A DNA stretch of 64,000 nt from NCBI RefSeq assembly GCF_029433105.1, contig NZ_JARNTW010000003.1, forward strand, positions 124,001-188,000, written 5' to 3'. Positions 1-9,335 of this stretch are shown piece by piece. A model generated the notes under the pieces. That model was not told the DNA's origin and made no database searches. It saw only the letters and a list, made by a program, of their open reading frames with translations. The first letter of the stretch is position 1, and each line of letters begins with the position of its first letter. The stretch comes from Runella sp. MFBS21. GTDB taxonomy: Bacteria; Bacteroidota; Bacteroidia; Cytophagales; Spirosomataceae. A program made the position numbers and the translations under genes.

Positions 1-1
1 C

Positions 2-1657
2 CTTACTGCTCGTCTTCTTGGCGGCAATTGGCGCGTTGCCGTCATTGCTTTGGTGTTTACGTTGTTTTCCCCTCGTATTTTTGGGGATTCAATGAACAAC
101 CCCAAAGACATTACATTTGCGGCAGGTTATATTGTGACGGTATGCTTTTTGATTAAATTTTTGCAAGAACTCCCCCGCCCCTCTTGGCGTACTACATTGT
201 GCCTGATTGCGGGTATAGGAATTGGTTTAGGAAGCCGCGCACCGGGATTGGCATTGGTAGGATATGTGCCTTTTTTTGTGGTTTTCGAAATCTTATTCCG
301 TAAAGGTCTGCGCAAAACCATCTTCTCCGATAGCACTTTGGTCAAAGATGTAGCCCTAAAAACCGCCGTCGCTACCTTAGGGGGATATACTTTAGGTATT
401 CTTTTCTGGCCTTTTGCGCTAGCCAATCCCTTCAAAAACCCGCTCGTAGCTTTACAAACTTTAACCAACTTCCCGATTAGTATCAAAACTCTCTTTGAAG
501 GCTCCAAAATATATTCTACGGCTTTGCCTTGGTACTACGTTCCAAAATACATGATGGTTTCAACGCCTTTGTATTTTTTGGTGGGTTTACTGCTTTTTGT
601 ACTTATTTTTCCCTTTGTGAAGAAATATTTCAATCAACGTTATCTGTTCATTGTGTTGTTTGTGGGTGTATTTCCGCTTATTTACGGAATTTCAAAAAAC
701 TCAGCCTTCTACAATGGTTGGCGCCATACGACTTTTATTTATCCTCCCTTAGTAGCGCTTACAGCCGTAGGATTTGAATATTTGCTACAACGTTTTTCAA
801 ATACTGGACAAAAAATCTTGGCGGGGATTTTGGCGATATTGGTGGCATTGCCCTTGTGGTTTATGGTCAAAAATCACCCTTATCAATACACTTATTATAA
901 CGAACTTACAGGCGGTGTCAAGGGTGCTTTTGGACAATATGAGACGGACTATTTCGGAACTAGTACCCGTGAAATAGCCGCTTGGATGAAAAAAAACATC
1001 CCCAATATCCAAACCGATAGCGTGGTTATTGCGAGTGATTATTACATCCCTCTCAAAGATTATTTTACGGATTATCCCAAACTCAAAATGGCTTATCGAC
1101 GCTACTATCAGCGTTCTGAGCATGATTGGGATTATGGGGTATTTTTGACGGGACATCTCACCCCGAGCCACTTCCGCAATCCCAATGTATTTCCACCAGC
1201 GGGTACGATTCATACCATTACGGTCAACGGTGCACCTATTGGAGTGGTAGTCAAACGAATCTCCAAAGATGACTTCAAGGGAATTCAACTTATCAAAGAA
1301 GGCAAAATAGCAGAATCGATACCTTATCTCGAAAAAGCCCAACAAGCCGACCCTAACAATGAGGTCATTAAGCTTTATTTGGCCAATGCTTATAACAACG
1401 TAGGCCGCCTCAATGAAGCCTTACAAACTACCCAAAAAGCCCTTGAAATTTTCCCTGAGTACTTAGGTGCCATGACTACCATGGCAATTACGTATATCAA
1501 TCTCAACCAAAACGATAACGCGATTTTTATGCTCACGGAGGTTCTTAACCAAGACCCTTCTAATCGTGATGCTGCCCAATATTTGGCTTTGGCCTACGAA
1601 CGAAAAGGAGACCTCAATACTGCCAATCGCATCAGGGCTCAGTTGCAGCCTCAATAA
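2..1657 (+). CDS. Membrane glycosyltransferase-like protein with C-terminal TPRs (5'-partial)
   Basis: The reading frame is open to the left window edge, so the true start lies outside. The first ~270 visible residues are hydrophobic with many membrane segments, in the style of GT39/PMT-type glycosyltransferases. The stretch with FSPRIFGDSMNNPKD resembles the luminal loop of that superfamily. The catalytic N-terminal Asp motif is not in the window. A soluble part follows, and the last ~115 residues form about three tetratricopeptide repeats (for example LANAYNNVGRLNEALQ). A GT-like membrane domain fused to TPRs occurs in Bacteroidota, but the substrate is unknown. A small hairpin follows the stop. 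Confidence 0.6.
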   Translation, partial: LTARLLGGNWRVAVIALVFTLFSPRIFGDSMNNPKDITFAAGYIVTVCFLIKFLQELPRPSWRTTLCLIAGIGIGLGSRAPGLALVGYVPFFVVFEILFRKGLRKTIFSDSTLVKDVALKTAVATLGGYTLGILFWPFALANPFKNPLVALQTLTNFPISIKTLFEGSKIYSTALPWYYVPKYMMVSTPLYFLVGLLLFVLIFPFVKKYFNQRYLFIVLFVGVFPLIYGISKNSAFYNGWRHTTFIYPPLVALTAVGFEYLLQRFSNTGQKILAGILAILVALPLWFMVKNHPYQYTYYNELTGGVKGAFGQYETDYFGTSTREIAAWMKKNIPNIQTDSVVIASDYYIPLKDYFTDYPKLKMAYRRYYQRSEHDWDYGVFLTGHLTPSHFRNPNVFPPAGTIHTITVNGAPIGVVVKRISKDDFKGIQLIKEGKIAESIPYLEKAQQADPNNEVIKLYLANAYNNVGRLNEALQTTQKALEIFPEYLGAMTTMAITYINLNQNDNAIFMLTEVLNQDPSNRDAAQYLALAYERKGDLNTANRIRAQLQPQ

Positions 1658-1686
1658 GTAAGCGTTTATAACAATATTAGCCAGCT

Positions 1687-1713
1687 AATCGCGTCCTACA
1701 AGGTCGCGATTTT
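1687..1713 (+). terminator. Hairpin after the glycosyltransferase-like gene
   Basis: A 7-bp perfect stem (AATCGCG / CGCGATT) with an 11-nt loop is followed by a short T run, 30 nt downstream of the stop codon. It is a modest intrinsic-terminator candidate. Confidence 0.5.
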
Positions 1714-1850
1714 GCTTATTTATAAGCGGATAGTTGCAATAAATAACCAACCATCCTTAAAAATAAATCATTGACAATCTTTTGATTAAGCTTTATTTTT
1801 AACCCATCAAACGAAACAACTTCCCAATCTCTAAAATCCATTATTAGCGT

Positions 1851-3356
1851 ATGTCATCCCGTTCTCAGGTCGATTGCGATGTAGTACTCATCGGTGCAGG
1901 CATTATGAGTGCTACTTTAGCTGTTTTTTTGAAAGAACTTCAGCCCGATTTAAAAATTGAAATTTTTGAAAGATTAGACCACGTAGCTGGCGAAAGCTCA
2001 TACGCTTGGAACAACGCAGGCACGGGCCACTCTGCACTCTGTGAACTCAATTATACGCCCCAAAAAGAAGACGGAACCATTGATATATCCAAAGCCCTCA
2101 AAATCATAGAGTCGTTTGAGATTTCTAAGCAATTTTGGGCCTATTTGGTAGGACACGGTTATTTTAGTAGTCCAAAATCTTTTATCAATAGTATTCCTCA
2201 TATGAGTTTTGTCGAAGGAGAGGAAGATGTTTCTTTTTTGCGAAAAAGATTTGAAGCACTGCAAAGTTCACACCTTTTTGCGGGTATGCAATTTGCCGAC
2301 GACTATGAAACCCTAAGCAAGTGGATTCCACTCATGGTGAACAAACGTGACTCTGACCAAAAGATAGCCGCTACTCGCATAGACATCGGTACCGATGTTG
2401 ATTTTGGAGAACTCACTCGCAGCCTTTTCAATCACCTCAAAGAAAGTCATGAGGTAGCAGTATCGCTAAGTCACGAAGTGATTGCAATGCAACGAGACGA
2501 ATATGAGCATTGGCTGCTAAGAATTGAGGACAAAACCACCGAAAACCACAAATGGATTAGGACCAAATTTGTTTTTATTGGGGCAGGTGGAGGCTCACTT
2601 CCATTGCTCGAAAAATCAGATATTGAAGAAGGAGAAGGTTTTGGTGGGTTTCCGGTCAGTGGACAATGGCTAGTGTGCCAAAATGAAACGTTGATTGAAG
2701 CGCACCACGCCAAAGTATACGGGAAGGCCAAAGTAGGGACTCCTCCTATGTCAGTGCCTCACCTAGACACGCGCATCATCAATGGCAAGAAGCAGTTACT
2801 TTTTGGCCCTTTTGCGGGCTTTTCTACCAAATTTCTCAAAGAAGGCTCTTTTCTCGACTTGGCCTTTTCTATCACCGCCGACAACCTTCTTCCTATGTTG
2901 AGTGCAGGGATTCATAATTTACCTCTTACCAAATACCTCATTGAGCAAGTGATGATGAGTTTTGAGGATAAAATGGATGCTTTGCGTGAGTTTGTACCTG
3001 CTGCCAAAACTGAAGACTGGGAGTTGGCTATTGCGGGGCAACGAGTCCAAGTCATCAAAAAAGACGAAAAAGAAGGAGGCATTTTAGAATTTGGGACAGA
3101 GCTAGTGGCAGCAGCCGACGGAAGCGTTGCGGCATTGCTAGGTGCCTCTCCCGGCGCTTCTACCTCGGTTTCGATTATGATTGATTTGCTAAACAAATGC
3201 TTCAAAAAAGAAATGAACTCCGAAGCATGGCAAGCCAAACTTCAAGAGATGATTCCGTCTTATGGCAAAAAACTCTCCAACGATCCTATACTTACCCAGC
3301 AAGTAAGACGCTGGAGCCATGAGGTATTGGAGCTTGACACCGTTCCTAATAACTAG
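1851..3356 (+). CDS. mqo: Malate:quinone oxidoreductase
   Basis: 501 residues, the usual length for Mqo. An FAD-binding GAGIMSATLA motif lies near residue 17, followed by the family signature around ERLDHVAGESS and NNAGTGHSALCELNYTP. The C-terminal region contains AGQRVQVIKKD and LLGASPGASTS, both typical of Mqo. The enzyme is a peripheral membrane flavoprotein that oxidises malate to oxaloacetate and passes electrons to quinone, replacing or supplementing NAD-dependent malate dehydrogenase in the TCA cycle. The ATG start leaves only a few residues before the FAD motif. It is a single gene, followed after 29 nt by an unrelated outer-membrane protein. Confidence 0.95.
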   Translation: MSSRSQVDCDVVLIGAGIMSATLAVFLKELQPDLKIEIFERLDHVAGESSYAWNNAGTGHSALCELNYTPQKEDGTIDISKALKIIESFEISKQFWAYLVGHGYFSSPKSFINSIPHMSFVEGEEDVSFLRKRFEALQSSHLFAGMQFADDYETLSKWIPLMVNKRDSDQKIAATRIDIGTDVDFGELTRSLFNHLKESHEVAVSLSHEVIAMQRDEYEHWLLRIEDKTTENHKWIRTKFVFIGAGGGSLPLLEKSDIEEGEGFGGFPVSGQWLVCQNETLIEAHHAKVYGKAKVGTPPMSVPHLDTRIINGKKQLLFGPFAGFSTKFLKEGSFLDLAFSITADNLLPMLSAGIHNLPLTKYLIEQVMMSFEDKMDALREFVPAAKTEDWELAIAGQRVQVIKKDEKEGGILEFGTELVAAADGSVAALLGASPGASTSVSIMIDLLNKCFKKEMNSEAWQAKLQEMIPSYGKKLSNDPILTQQVRRWSHEVLELDTVPNN

Positions 3357-3385
3357 TACCGATTTTTTTTTAACTAACAGCCAAT

Positions 3386-5788
3386 ATGAAGCATTTCAGT
3401 CTTTTTGTAGTTATTATTTTATTGTTGTCTATTTCGTCTGTATCCGCCCAAAAACTCAGCATTCGTCTTACTGATTCCAACAAAGAACCTGTGATTGGTG
3501 CTACTGTTCGGTTGACAGAACAAGCCGACTCTACCAAAAAACTCTTTGGAGTAGCCGATGTGGAGGGCAATGTCATTTTTGTACTTAAATCTCCCAACAC
3601 AAACTATCGACTAGAAGCTACTTCTGTGGGCTTTGCTCCTTTCAAAACTACTCTCAACCCGTCGTCCCAAAGCGAATGGACGTTTGTGATGCAAGTAGAC
3701 AAACAAACACTCAATGAGGTAGTAGTTACCGCTCCCAAGCCGCTCATGCTCCAAGAAGACGATAAAACCATCGTAGATCCTGAGCCTATCGCCAGTGTAA
3801 GTACCAACGCCATGGAAATCATGGAGAAAATACCTGGTCTCTTTATCGACCCCGACGGCAATATCTACATCAGTAGTACTACCCCTGCTACAGTTCATAT
3901 CAATGGTAGAGAACAAAAAATGAGCGCCGCTGATATTGCCTCTTTACTTAAAAATCTCCCTCCCAACAGCATCGCCAAAATTGAAATCTTAAGAACTCCC
4001 TCTGCCAAATTTGACGCTAGCGGTAGTGGCGGTGTGGTCAATGTGGTACTAAAAAAAGGCGTAAAACTCGGCATCACGGGGAGCCTCAGTGCTGGCATGA
4101 ATCAAGGAAGGTACGGAAATCAATTTGTAGGAGGAACTATCAATCACAATGACGGCAACCGTAGCGCGTATTTGACCCTCAATTATAACAAACGCAATAG
4201 CTATGACCAGCTCACTACTGACCGTCCTTTTACCGCCGATTCGCTCCTAAGTCAGCGATCATTCACAACGACCCCTAGCCAAGTATTTTACAGTGGTTTT
4301 GGAATGGGTTTTACTCCAAACAAAAAATGGGAAATCAATTTTGACGACCGCCTTTCTTTTAATAAGTATCAATCTCTGGCCGACAATCTCAATCAAATCA
4401 GCAGCATAAGTGAGGGGCTTGTTATTACCCAAAATACCAATACCCTTCAAAACAACACCAGCGCCTTTGCTTTCAATCAAGATATTTCGACCAAATACAA
4501 AATAGACTCCTTGGGTTCGGAGTTTACGATAGATGCCTCCTACAATTTTTCACAAAGCAATGGTACACAGAACTTTAGCACTATCTTCACCCAACCTGTT
4601 CGACCAGTGATTGGTGGAGATGGCTCAATTGACAACAAAAGGCACTTTTTCAATGCTCGTACGGATTTTCGGTACCAATTCCCCCATAAAATCTTGTTGG
4701 AAACAGGCCTCAAAACCACTCTTCAGCACTTCAATAACCAGACACAGTATTTTAGCGAGGCAGGAGGTATAAGACGCCCGGATAATTTCCGCACGCGGAC
4801 TTTTGAATACGACGAAAACATCAACTCTGCTTATCTACAAGGCTCCAAAACTATCAATGCTTTTGTGATTAAAATGGGGGTTCGTTTAGAAAATACCCGC
4901 ATGGATGGACACCAACTCAGCCCAAGCGATACCTCTTTTAGACTTCGTCGTACGGACCTTTTCCCCTATGTATTTTTGAGTCGACGCTTGTCCAAAATCG
5001 CTGGCTACGAGCTTCGGGGTTATTTGGTTTATCGGCGCTCTATCACGCGCCCCGTTTATGAATACCTCAATCCTTTTCCGCGATACATAGACCAGTACCT
5101 CTACGAATCTGGGAATCCTTCGCTTAGGCCTCAATTTACCGAAAATATCGAGGCCAATATCAGTGTCCAAGAACGTCCTATTTTTGCGATTGGGCGCAAT
5201 TATACCCGCGACATATTTACAAATGTAGTGTACCAAAATCCTCAGAATCCAAGCCTAGCTTACCGAACTTATGATAATTTAGGCAAAAATCAAGAAACCT
5301 ATTTTAGACTTATGGGGGCTATTCCTCCAGGTGGTAAATACTTTTTTGTGGTAGGAACCCAATATAACCACAACAAATACGATGGTTTTTATGAAGGGCG
5401 TCCGCTGACTTTCCAGCGGGGTTCATGGTCATTTTTCACCTTCCATTCGCTCAAAATAGACAATCGAACTACCTTGACTATCAACGGATTTGTGAGATTA
5501 AAAGGGCAACTTCAATTTTATGAATTAAGTAATTTTGGAGCTTTAAACATCAACCTTAATCGTAAGTTTTTTGACCGTAAGCTCACCGTAGCCCTCTCGG
5601 CCAATGACGTTTTCTTTACTTCAAACAATCAGTTCAACATTCAGCAAGGAAGTATCACAGCCTACGGCAAACGCCAGAGTGATACCCGTCGATTTGGGAT
5701 TAATGTTTTGTACAATTTTGGTATTCGTAAAAAAGAAGAAAAAAACAATATGATGAATTTTGAAACGCTCGAAAAAAGCGTCAACTAA
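3386..5788 (+). CDS. TonB-dependent receptor-like outer-membrane beta-barrel protein
   Basis: 800 residues. A signal peptide (hydrophobic run ending SVSAQ, ~22 aa) is followed by a carboxypeptidase-regulatory-like beta-sandwich (~23-110), a plug-like domain (~125-225, with INGREQKMSAADIASLL and SGGVVNVVLKKG) and a long aromatic-rich beta-barrel. This is the layout of the 'outer membrane beta-barrel family' (OMP_b-brl_3), receptors that lack a SusD partner. Substrate unknown. The stop lies 1 nt from the stop of the convergent metallo-hydrolase gene, leaving no room for a separate terminator. Confidence 0.85.
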   Translation: MKHFSLFVVIILLLSISSVSAQKLSIRLTDSNKEPVIGATVRLTEQADSTKKLFGVADVEGNVIFVLKSPNTNYRLEATSVGFAPFKTTLNPSSQSEWTFVMQVDKQTLNEVVVTAPKPLMLQEDDKTIVDPEPIASVSTNAMEIMEKIPGLFIDPDGNIYISSTTPATVHINGREQKMSAADIASLLKNLPPNSIAKIEILRTPSAKFDASGSGGVVNVVLKKGVKLGITGSLSAGMNQGRYGNQFVGGTINHNDGNRSAYLTLNYNKRNSYDQLTTDRPFTADSLLSQRSFTTTPSQVFYSGFGMGFTPNKKWEINFDDRLSFNKYQSLADNLNQISSISEGLVITQNTNTLQNNTSAFAFNQDISTKYKIDSLGSEFTIDASYNFSQSNGTQNFSTIFTQPVRPVIGGDGSIDNKRHFFNARTDFRYQFPHKILLETGLKTTLQHFNNQTQYFSEAGGIRRPDNFRTRTFEYDENINSAYLQGSKTINAFVIKMGVRLENTRMDGHQLSPSDTSFRLRRTDLFPYVFLSRRLSKIAGYELRGYLVYRRSITRPVYEYLNPFPRYIDQYLYESGNPSLRPQFTENIEANISVQERPIFAIGRNYTRDIFTNVVYQNPQNPSLAYRTYDNLGKNQETYFRLMGAIPPGGKYFFVVGTQYNHNKYDGFYEGRPLTFQRGSWSFFTFHSLKIDNRTTLTINGFVRLKGQLQFYELSNFGALNINLNRKFFDRKLTVALSANDVFFTSNNQFNIQQGSITAYGKRQSDTRRFGINVLYNFGIRKKEEKNNMMNFETLEKSVN

Positions 5789-5789
5789 T

Positions 5790-6635
5790 TTATCGAATCC
5801 AAACCCCTTGCCCTATTTCCAGAATTTGATGAGGGGTTTGGTACAAATTAGCATATTTCTCAAATTCTTGCGGCTCTTCGGTATTAAAACTAAACATGTG
5901 GTAATGATGCGGAATCACCAACTTAGCTTCAATTTCTTTACCTAAACGAGCTGCTTCTTCGGCACTCAAATTTCCGGCTACTTTACGCTCTGGTTTGTTG
6001 CCATTGATAGGCAAAAAAGCTACATCTACTTCAAAAGGCTTTAGGATTTCGACCATACCATCGTACCAAAGAGTATCGCCCGAGTGGTATACCCGATAGC
6101 CTCCAAACTCCACCACAAATCCCATATATTTACACCTCCCTAGCTTATCTCTTTCTAGGGCATTATGAGCAGCAGGTACGCCTATTATCTTAAAACCATG
6201 TATTTCAATGCCATCACCGTCATTGAGGCCCACTGGAAAATCTGTCGAACACGCCAAACGCTCACAAACAAAAGCTCGATTGGCTTCGGGTATTATAAAC
6301 TGTATGTTGGGATTTTGGGCAATGAGCGGTAGGAGCGTTTCGGCATCTAAGTGATCCGTATGATTGTGTGAAGAAGTCACTACATCTATCATTGTGAGTG
6401 TAGCGGGGTCGATAGCACGCTCGCTCATACGCGTATGAGGCTTGTCGGTAACCGCATATTTAACTGTCAATGAGTCTGAAAGGTAAGGATCAAAGAGCAA
6501 GTGTTTTCCCTTAAACTGAACCAAAAAACCACTCTGCCCTAGCCACCATATCCCCAATCCTTCCTCAATCGCGGAGTGAGAAAGAATATCTTGTAACAAG
6601 GCATCGTCTTTTTGAAAAGCAGGAATCAGGCTCAT
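5790..6635 (-). CDS. MBL-fold metallo-hydrolase (UlaG-like)
   Basis: 281 residues of the metallo-beta-lactamase superfamily. The metal motif HxHxDH is at residues 90-95 (H-N-H-T-D-H), with further metal ligands expected at the H of VYHSGDT and the H of IPHHYHMF. It resembles the UlaG / beta-lactamase-like group that includes ascorbate-6-phosphate lactonase and NAPE-PLD-like phosphodiesterases. No signal peptide, so probably cytoplasmic. No sugar-phosphate operon is adjacent, so the substrate cannot be assigned. Convergent with the beta-barrel gene. Confidence 0.85.
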   Translation of the reverse strand: MSLIPAFQKDDALLQDILSHSAIEEGLGIWWLGQSGFLVQFKGKHLLFDPYLSDSLTVKYAVTDKPHTRMSERAIDPATLTMIDVVTSSHNHTDHLDAETLLPLIAQNPNIQFIIPEANRAFVCERLACSTDFPVGLNDGDGIEIHGFKIIGVPAAHNALERDKLGRCKYMGFVVEFGGYRVYHSGDTLWYDGMVEILKPFEVDVAFLPINGNKPERKVAGNLSAEEAARLGKEIEAKLVIPHHYHMFSFNTEEPQEFEKYANLYQTPHQILEIGQGVWIR

Positions 6636-6792
6636 AAGTCAGAAAATAGATTAGTGATACAGCTCTAAAACACCTTTTAATTGGCAATTTACTTATGCAA
6701 ATGAGGTGGTTTTGGTCGAACTAACTTAGGAAGACAAACGTTGAAAATGTGTAAACCATATCGCCTCCTTCCTTATTTTAGGTTATATCATC

Positions 6793-7350
6793 ATGGGAAA
6801 ATTTCACTCTTCTATCGCGCCAGCTCATCAAGATTTTATTCAAAATCAGCATTTATTCTTTGTCAGTACCGCCCCTTTGAGTGGCGAAGGGCACGTCAAT
6901 CTTTCACCCAAAGGACTTGATTGTTTCAGAGTTCTTAATAGCCATCAAGTGGCTTACATGGATTTGATTAGCAGCGGCAACGAGACCTCCGCTCATGTCC
7001 TTGAAAACGGCCGCATTACAATCATGTTTTGCTCATTTGACAAAACTCCGCTTATTCTTCGTCTTTATGGAAAGGGAAAAACAGTACTGCCTCATTCGGA
7101 AGAGTGGCAAATGTATGCCCCTCATTTTACAATATACCCAAGTACACGCCAAATCATAGTGGCGGACATAGATCTTGTTCAAACTTCCTGCGGATTTGGG
7201 GTACCGCTTTATGAATACGTCGGCGAAAGAAGCATTCATTTTGAGTGGGCCGAAAAAAAAGGAGAAGAAGGACTACAAGAATATATTCAAGAAAAAAACC
7301 TCAAAAGTTTGGACGGGCTACCCACGGCGATTGGACAAAACTCCTTTTAA
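6793..7350 (+). CDS. Pyridoxamine 5'-phosphate oxidase family protein
   Basis: 185 residues with the flavin-binding split-barrel signature: an N-terminal FVSTAPLSGEGHVNLSPKG segment, followed by NETSAHVLENGRITIMFCSF and LRLYGKGK. These match the PNPOx-like family of putative FMN- or F420-dependent oxidoreductases rather than true PdxH. The ATG at 6793 gives a conventional N-terminus (MGKFHSS). The physiological substrate is unknown. It is a single gene, divergent from the metallo-hydrolase. Confidence 0.8.
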   Translation: MGKFHSSIAPAHQDFIQNQHLFFVSTAPLSGEGHVNLSPKGLDCFRVLNSHQVAYMDLISSGNETSAHVLENGRITIMFCSFDKTPLILRLYGKGKTVLPHSEEWQMYAPHFTIYPSTRQIIVADIDLVQTSCGFGVPLYEYVGERSIHFEWAEKKGEEGLQEYIQEKNLKSLDGLPTAIGQNSF

Positions 7351-7622
7351 CAATTTCAACGATTTAGTTGCTAAATTGCACTAAATACAACGATTAATGA
7401 CGACTCACGACTTATTACGATTAGATTTACAGGGGTTTCTTCCTTTTAGTGGAGGCATATTTCGGCAGGAATCTATATTTTTGTCTCTTTGAAATGGCTT
7501 CCATAAAATCTGTTTTTAGGATTTAAGACCTAATCATAAAGTACGTCTTTTTTTGTTTGTAGGTTTTGGAAAAATAGAAGTAGTATTCTCAAGCACTTTC
7601 ATTAATAGATACGCCCCAACCA

Positions 7623-8099
7623 ATGAATGTAGATTTAACAGAAAGCCTAAAAATCAGGCAATTGAGCGCCGAGGAAGAAATTCCTTATCACTTATTACTT
7701 CTTGCCGATCCTTCCCAAAAATTGATCGACGACTATCTACTCAGTGGTGAAGTATACGTAGCTTCGCTTGAGGAAGCCATTGTAGGGGCTTATGTACTCA
7801 CTCCCCTCAACAACGATGAAATCGAAATCAAAAATATCGCTGTAGAAACCGAATACCAAAACAAAGGCTTAGGTAGTATTTTGCTTGATGATGCCACCCT
7901 CAAAGCCAAGGAAAAATCTTTCAAAATTTTAATCATTGGCACGGCAGATTCTAGTTTGGGGCAACTGTACTTATACCAAAAACAGGGCTTTGAAATCTCG
8001 GGTATCAAAAAAGATTTTTTTATTGAAAACTACGATGAGCCTATTTATGAAAATGGAGTGCTGTGTCGCCACATGATTGTACTTACCAAACACTTATAA
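7623..8099 (+). CDS. GNAT family N-acetyltransferase
   Basis: 158 residues. The acetyl-CoA binding motif A is visible as VETEYQNKGLGSILLDDAT (the Q/R-x-x-G-x-G/A element), preceded by the beta-strand IEIKNIAV and followed by IGTADSSLGQLYLYQKQGFEISG, which is typical of GNAT motif B. Predicted to transfer an acetyl group from acetyl-CoA to an unknown small molecule or protein. Starts at ATG after a 270-nt gap in which I see nothing definite. Confidence 0.85.
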   Translation: MNVDLTESLKIRQLSAEEEIPYHLLLLADPSQKLIDDYLLSGEVYVASLEEAIVGAYVLTPLNNDEIEIKNIAVETEYQNKGLGSILLDDATLKAKEKSFKILIIGTADSSLGQLYLYQKQGFEISGIKKDFFIENYDEPIYENGVLCRHMIVLTKHL

Positions 8100-8190
8100 T
8101 TCTCTTCCGAGAAATAAAATAAGCTCACTTTTAGAACTTTAGTGCCTTCCCATTCAGTTTTCAAAAACAGCCAAGAAACATAGTAACCAC

Positions 8191-8733
8191 ATGAAAATTC
8201 ACATTTTTGGTGCCTCTGCAAGCGGAGTTACTACGCTTGGTAGGGCATTGGCTGCCGAACTAGGGATTCCTTATTTCGATACTGACTCTTATTTTTGGGA
8301 ACAAACAACAATTCCTTTTACTGTCAAAAGAGAACCAACCCTACGCAACACTCTACTTTCCAGCGATTTATCTCCTCACCCTAGTTGGATTTTAGGCGGG
8401 TCGGTTGTAAGTTGGGGCCAGCAAGAATGGGTTCAATTTGATTTAGTAGTGTTTTTATATATCCCTCATTCTATTCGGATGGCAAGATTGCATCATCGCG
8501 AGTTAGAACGCTACGGCAATCACATTTTCGAAGACCCTATTCGACGTCAACTCTATCGTGATTTTGTAGCTTGGGCTTCTGGCTACGATGACAACTCTAC
8601 CAAAGGGCGTACCTTGGCAGTTCATGAGGCTTGGCTTCAACAACAATCCTGCCCTACACTCGAACTCCGGGGAGATTTGTCGGTAGCCGAACGCATCGAG
8701 GCTGTTAAGCACAAACTTTCTCTTATTTCCTAA
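8191..8733 (+). CDS. P-loop kinase-like protein with altered Walker A
   Basis: 180 residues resembling small adenylate/shikimate-kinase-like P-loop proteins. The N-terminal beta-strand MKIHIFG runs into G7-A-S-A-S-G12-V13-T14-T15. In a canonical Walker A the residue after the second Gly is Lys; here it is Val. The following FDTDSYFW fits a substrate-binding DxD-like element, and a lid-like Arg-rich stretch (RMARLHHRELERYG) follows. Related proteins carry GSGTTT at this position, so loss of the Lys may be a family trait rather than damage. The Nudix gene starts 13 nt after the stop, suggesting co-transcription. Confidence 0.7.
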   Translation: MKIHIFGASASGVTTLGRALAAELGIPYFDTDSYFWEQTTIPFTVKREPTLRNTLLSSDLSPHPSWILGGSVVSWGQQEWVQFDLVVFLYIPHSIRMARLHHRELERYGNHIFEDPIRRQLYRDFVAWASGYDDNSTKGRTLAVHEAWLQQQSCPTLELRGDLSVAERIEAVKHKLSLIS

Positions 8734-8746
8734 AAAACTTTTTTGC

Positions 8747-9184
8747 ATGACCTCTCCTAAAATCTTACCAGCAGTAGCAGCGGCTATTTTCAATACTCAA
8801 GGAGAAGTACTTCTTCAGCGCCGCAAAGATGTCAATCAATGGTGCATTATATCGGGGCATGTCGAATACGGCGAAAGCATCCAAGAAGCTATCCTGCGCG
8901 AAATATATGAAGAAGCAAACGTTTCAGCCAAAATCGTACGATTGATTGGCGTATACTCTTCTCCTGATTTTCAGACATATCACTATCCAGAATACTCCGT
9001 TCAGTACGTTACCTCTTATTTTGAAGTAAAACTTCTTGAAGAAATTAGAGAGGATTTTTCTAAAAACGAGTCCTTTGAATTCAAGTTTTTTAACAAAAAC
9101 AAGCTTCCTCAACAAATGGCTCTCATCAATCCTCATTGGTTAGAGGATGCTCTAGATACGGCAAATGAAGTATTTTTAAGATAG
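8747..9184 (+). CDS. Nudix hydrolase
   Basis: 145 residues. A Nudix box GX5EX7REUXEEXGU is present at residues 37-59 (G37, E43, R51-E52, E55-E56), with the final Gly replaced by Asn58. Predicted to cleave a nucleoside-diphosphate-linked compound with divalent metal; substrate unknown. It probably shares a transcript with the P-loop gene upstream. Its last 99 bases form part of a 250-bp direct repeat whose second copy lies beyond the toxin-antitoxin genes. The stop codon lies inside the stem of a terminator-like hairpin. Confidence 0.9.
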   Translation: MTSPKILPAVAAAIFNTQGEVLLQRRKDVNQWCIISGHVEYGESIQEAILREIYEEANVSAKIVRLIGVYSSPDFQTYHYPEYSVQYVTSYFEVKLLEEIREDFSKNESFEFKFFNKNKLPQQMALINPHWLEDALDTANEVFLR

Positions 9185-9209
9185 AACCTTGCATTCTAAG
9201 GCTCTATCT
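9179..9209. terminator. Bidirectional hairpin at end of Nudix gene (left copy)
   Basis: A 12-bp stem with one internal mismatch (AGATAGAACCTT / AAGGCTCTATCT) and a 7-nt loop overlaps the Nudix stop. In the duplicate at 10077-10107 the 3' arm differs at two adjacent positions, yet the stem still forms with a single mismatch. Confidence 0.7.
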
Positions 9210-9220
9210 TGATGGTACAT

Positions 9221-9335
9221 TTATCGCAACCTAACCAAATACCGTGCTTGGGTTTCGGTAGCCCGAGTAGCCGGGTTTAAGAACGGAAGCGTCAAACCTG
9301 TGACGTGGAAGTTTTGGTAAGAATGCAACACCTCA
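9221..9335 (-). pseudogene. 3'-end remnant of the GT39 glycosyltransferase gene
   Basis: This reverse-strand fragment encodes the last ~37 residues of the transferase at 10119-11783, ending ...ARYLVRLR instead of ...ARYLVRLP. It has no start and lies directly downstream of the parE stop in a different frame. Six of its seven differences from the intact gene are synonymous; only the final residue changes. Confidence 0.85.

Larger units (their letters stand above)
9086..9335. repeat. Left copy of 250-bp direct repeat flanking parDE
   Basis: Aligned by hand without gaps to 9984-10233 (offset 898 bp), with 13 differences in 250 positions (about 95% identity). It holds the last 99 bases of the Nudix gene, the 36-nt intergenic hairpin, and a 115-base remnant of the 3' end of the GT39 gene on the reverse strand. 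The repeat ends exactly one base before the stop codon of parE. Confidence 0.92.

Noticed and set aside
797-1345. Long reverse-strand open frame within the glycosyltransferase-like gene
   Set aside because: It mirrors the real gene, has no recognisable domain, and similar shadows occur across other genes such as 16948-17496 and 46425-46970.
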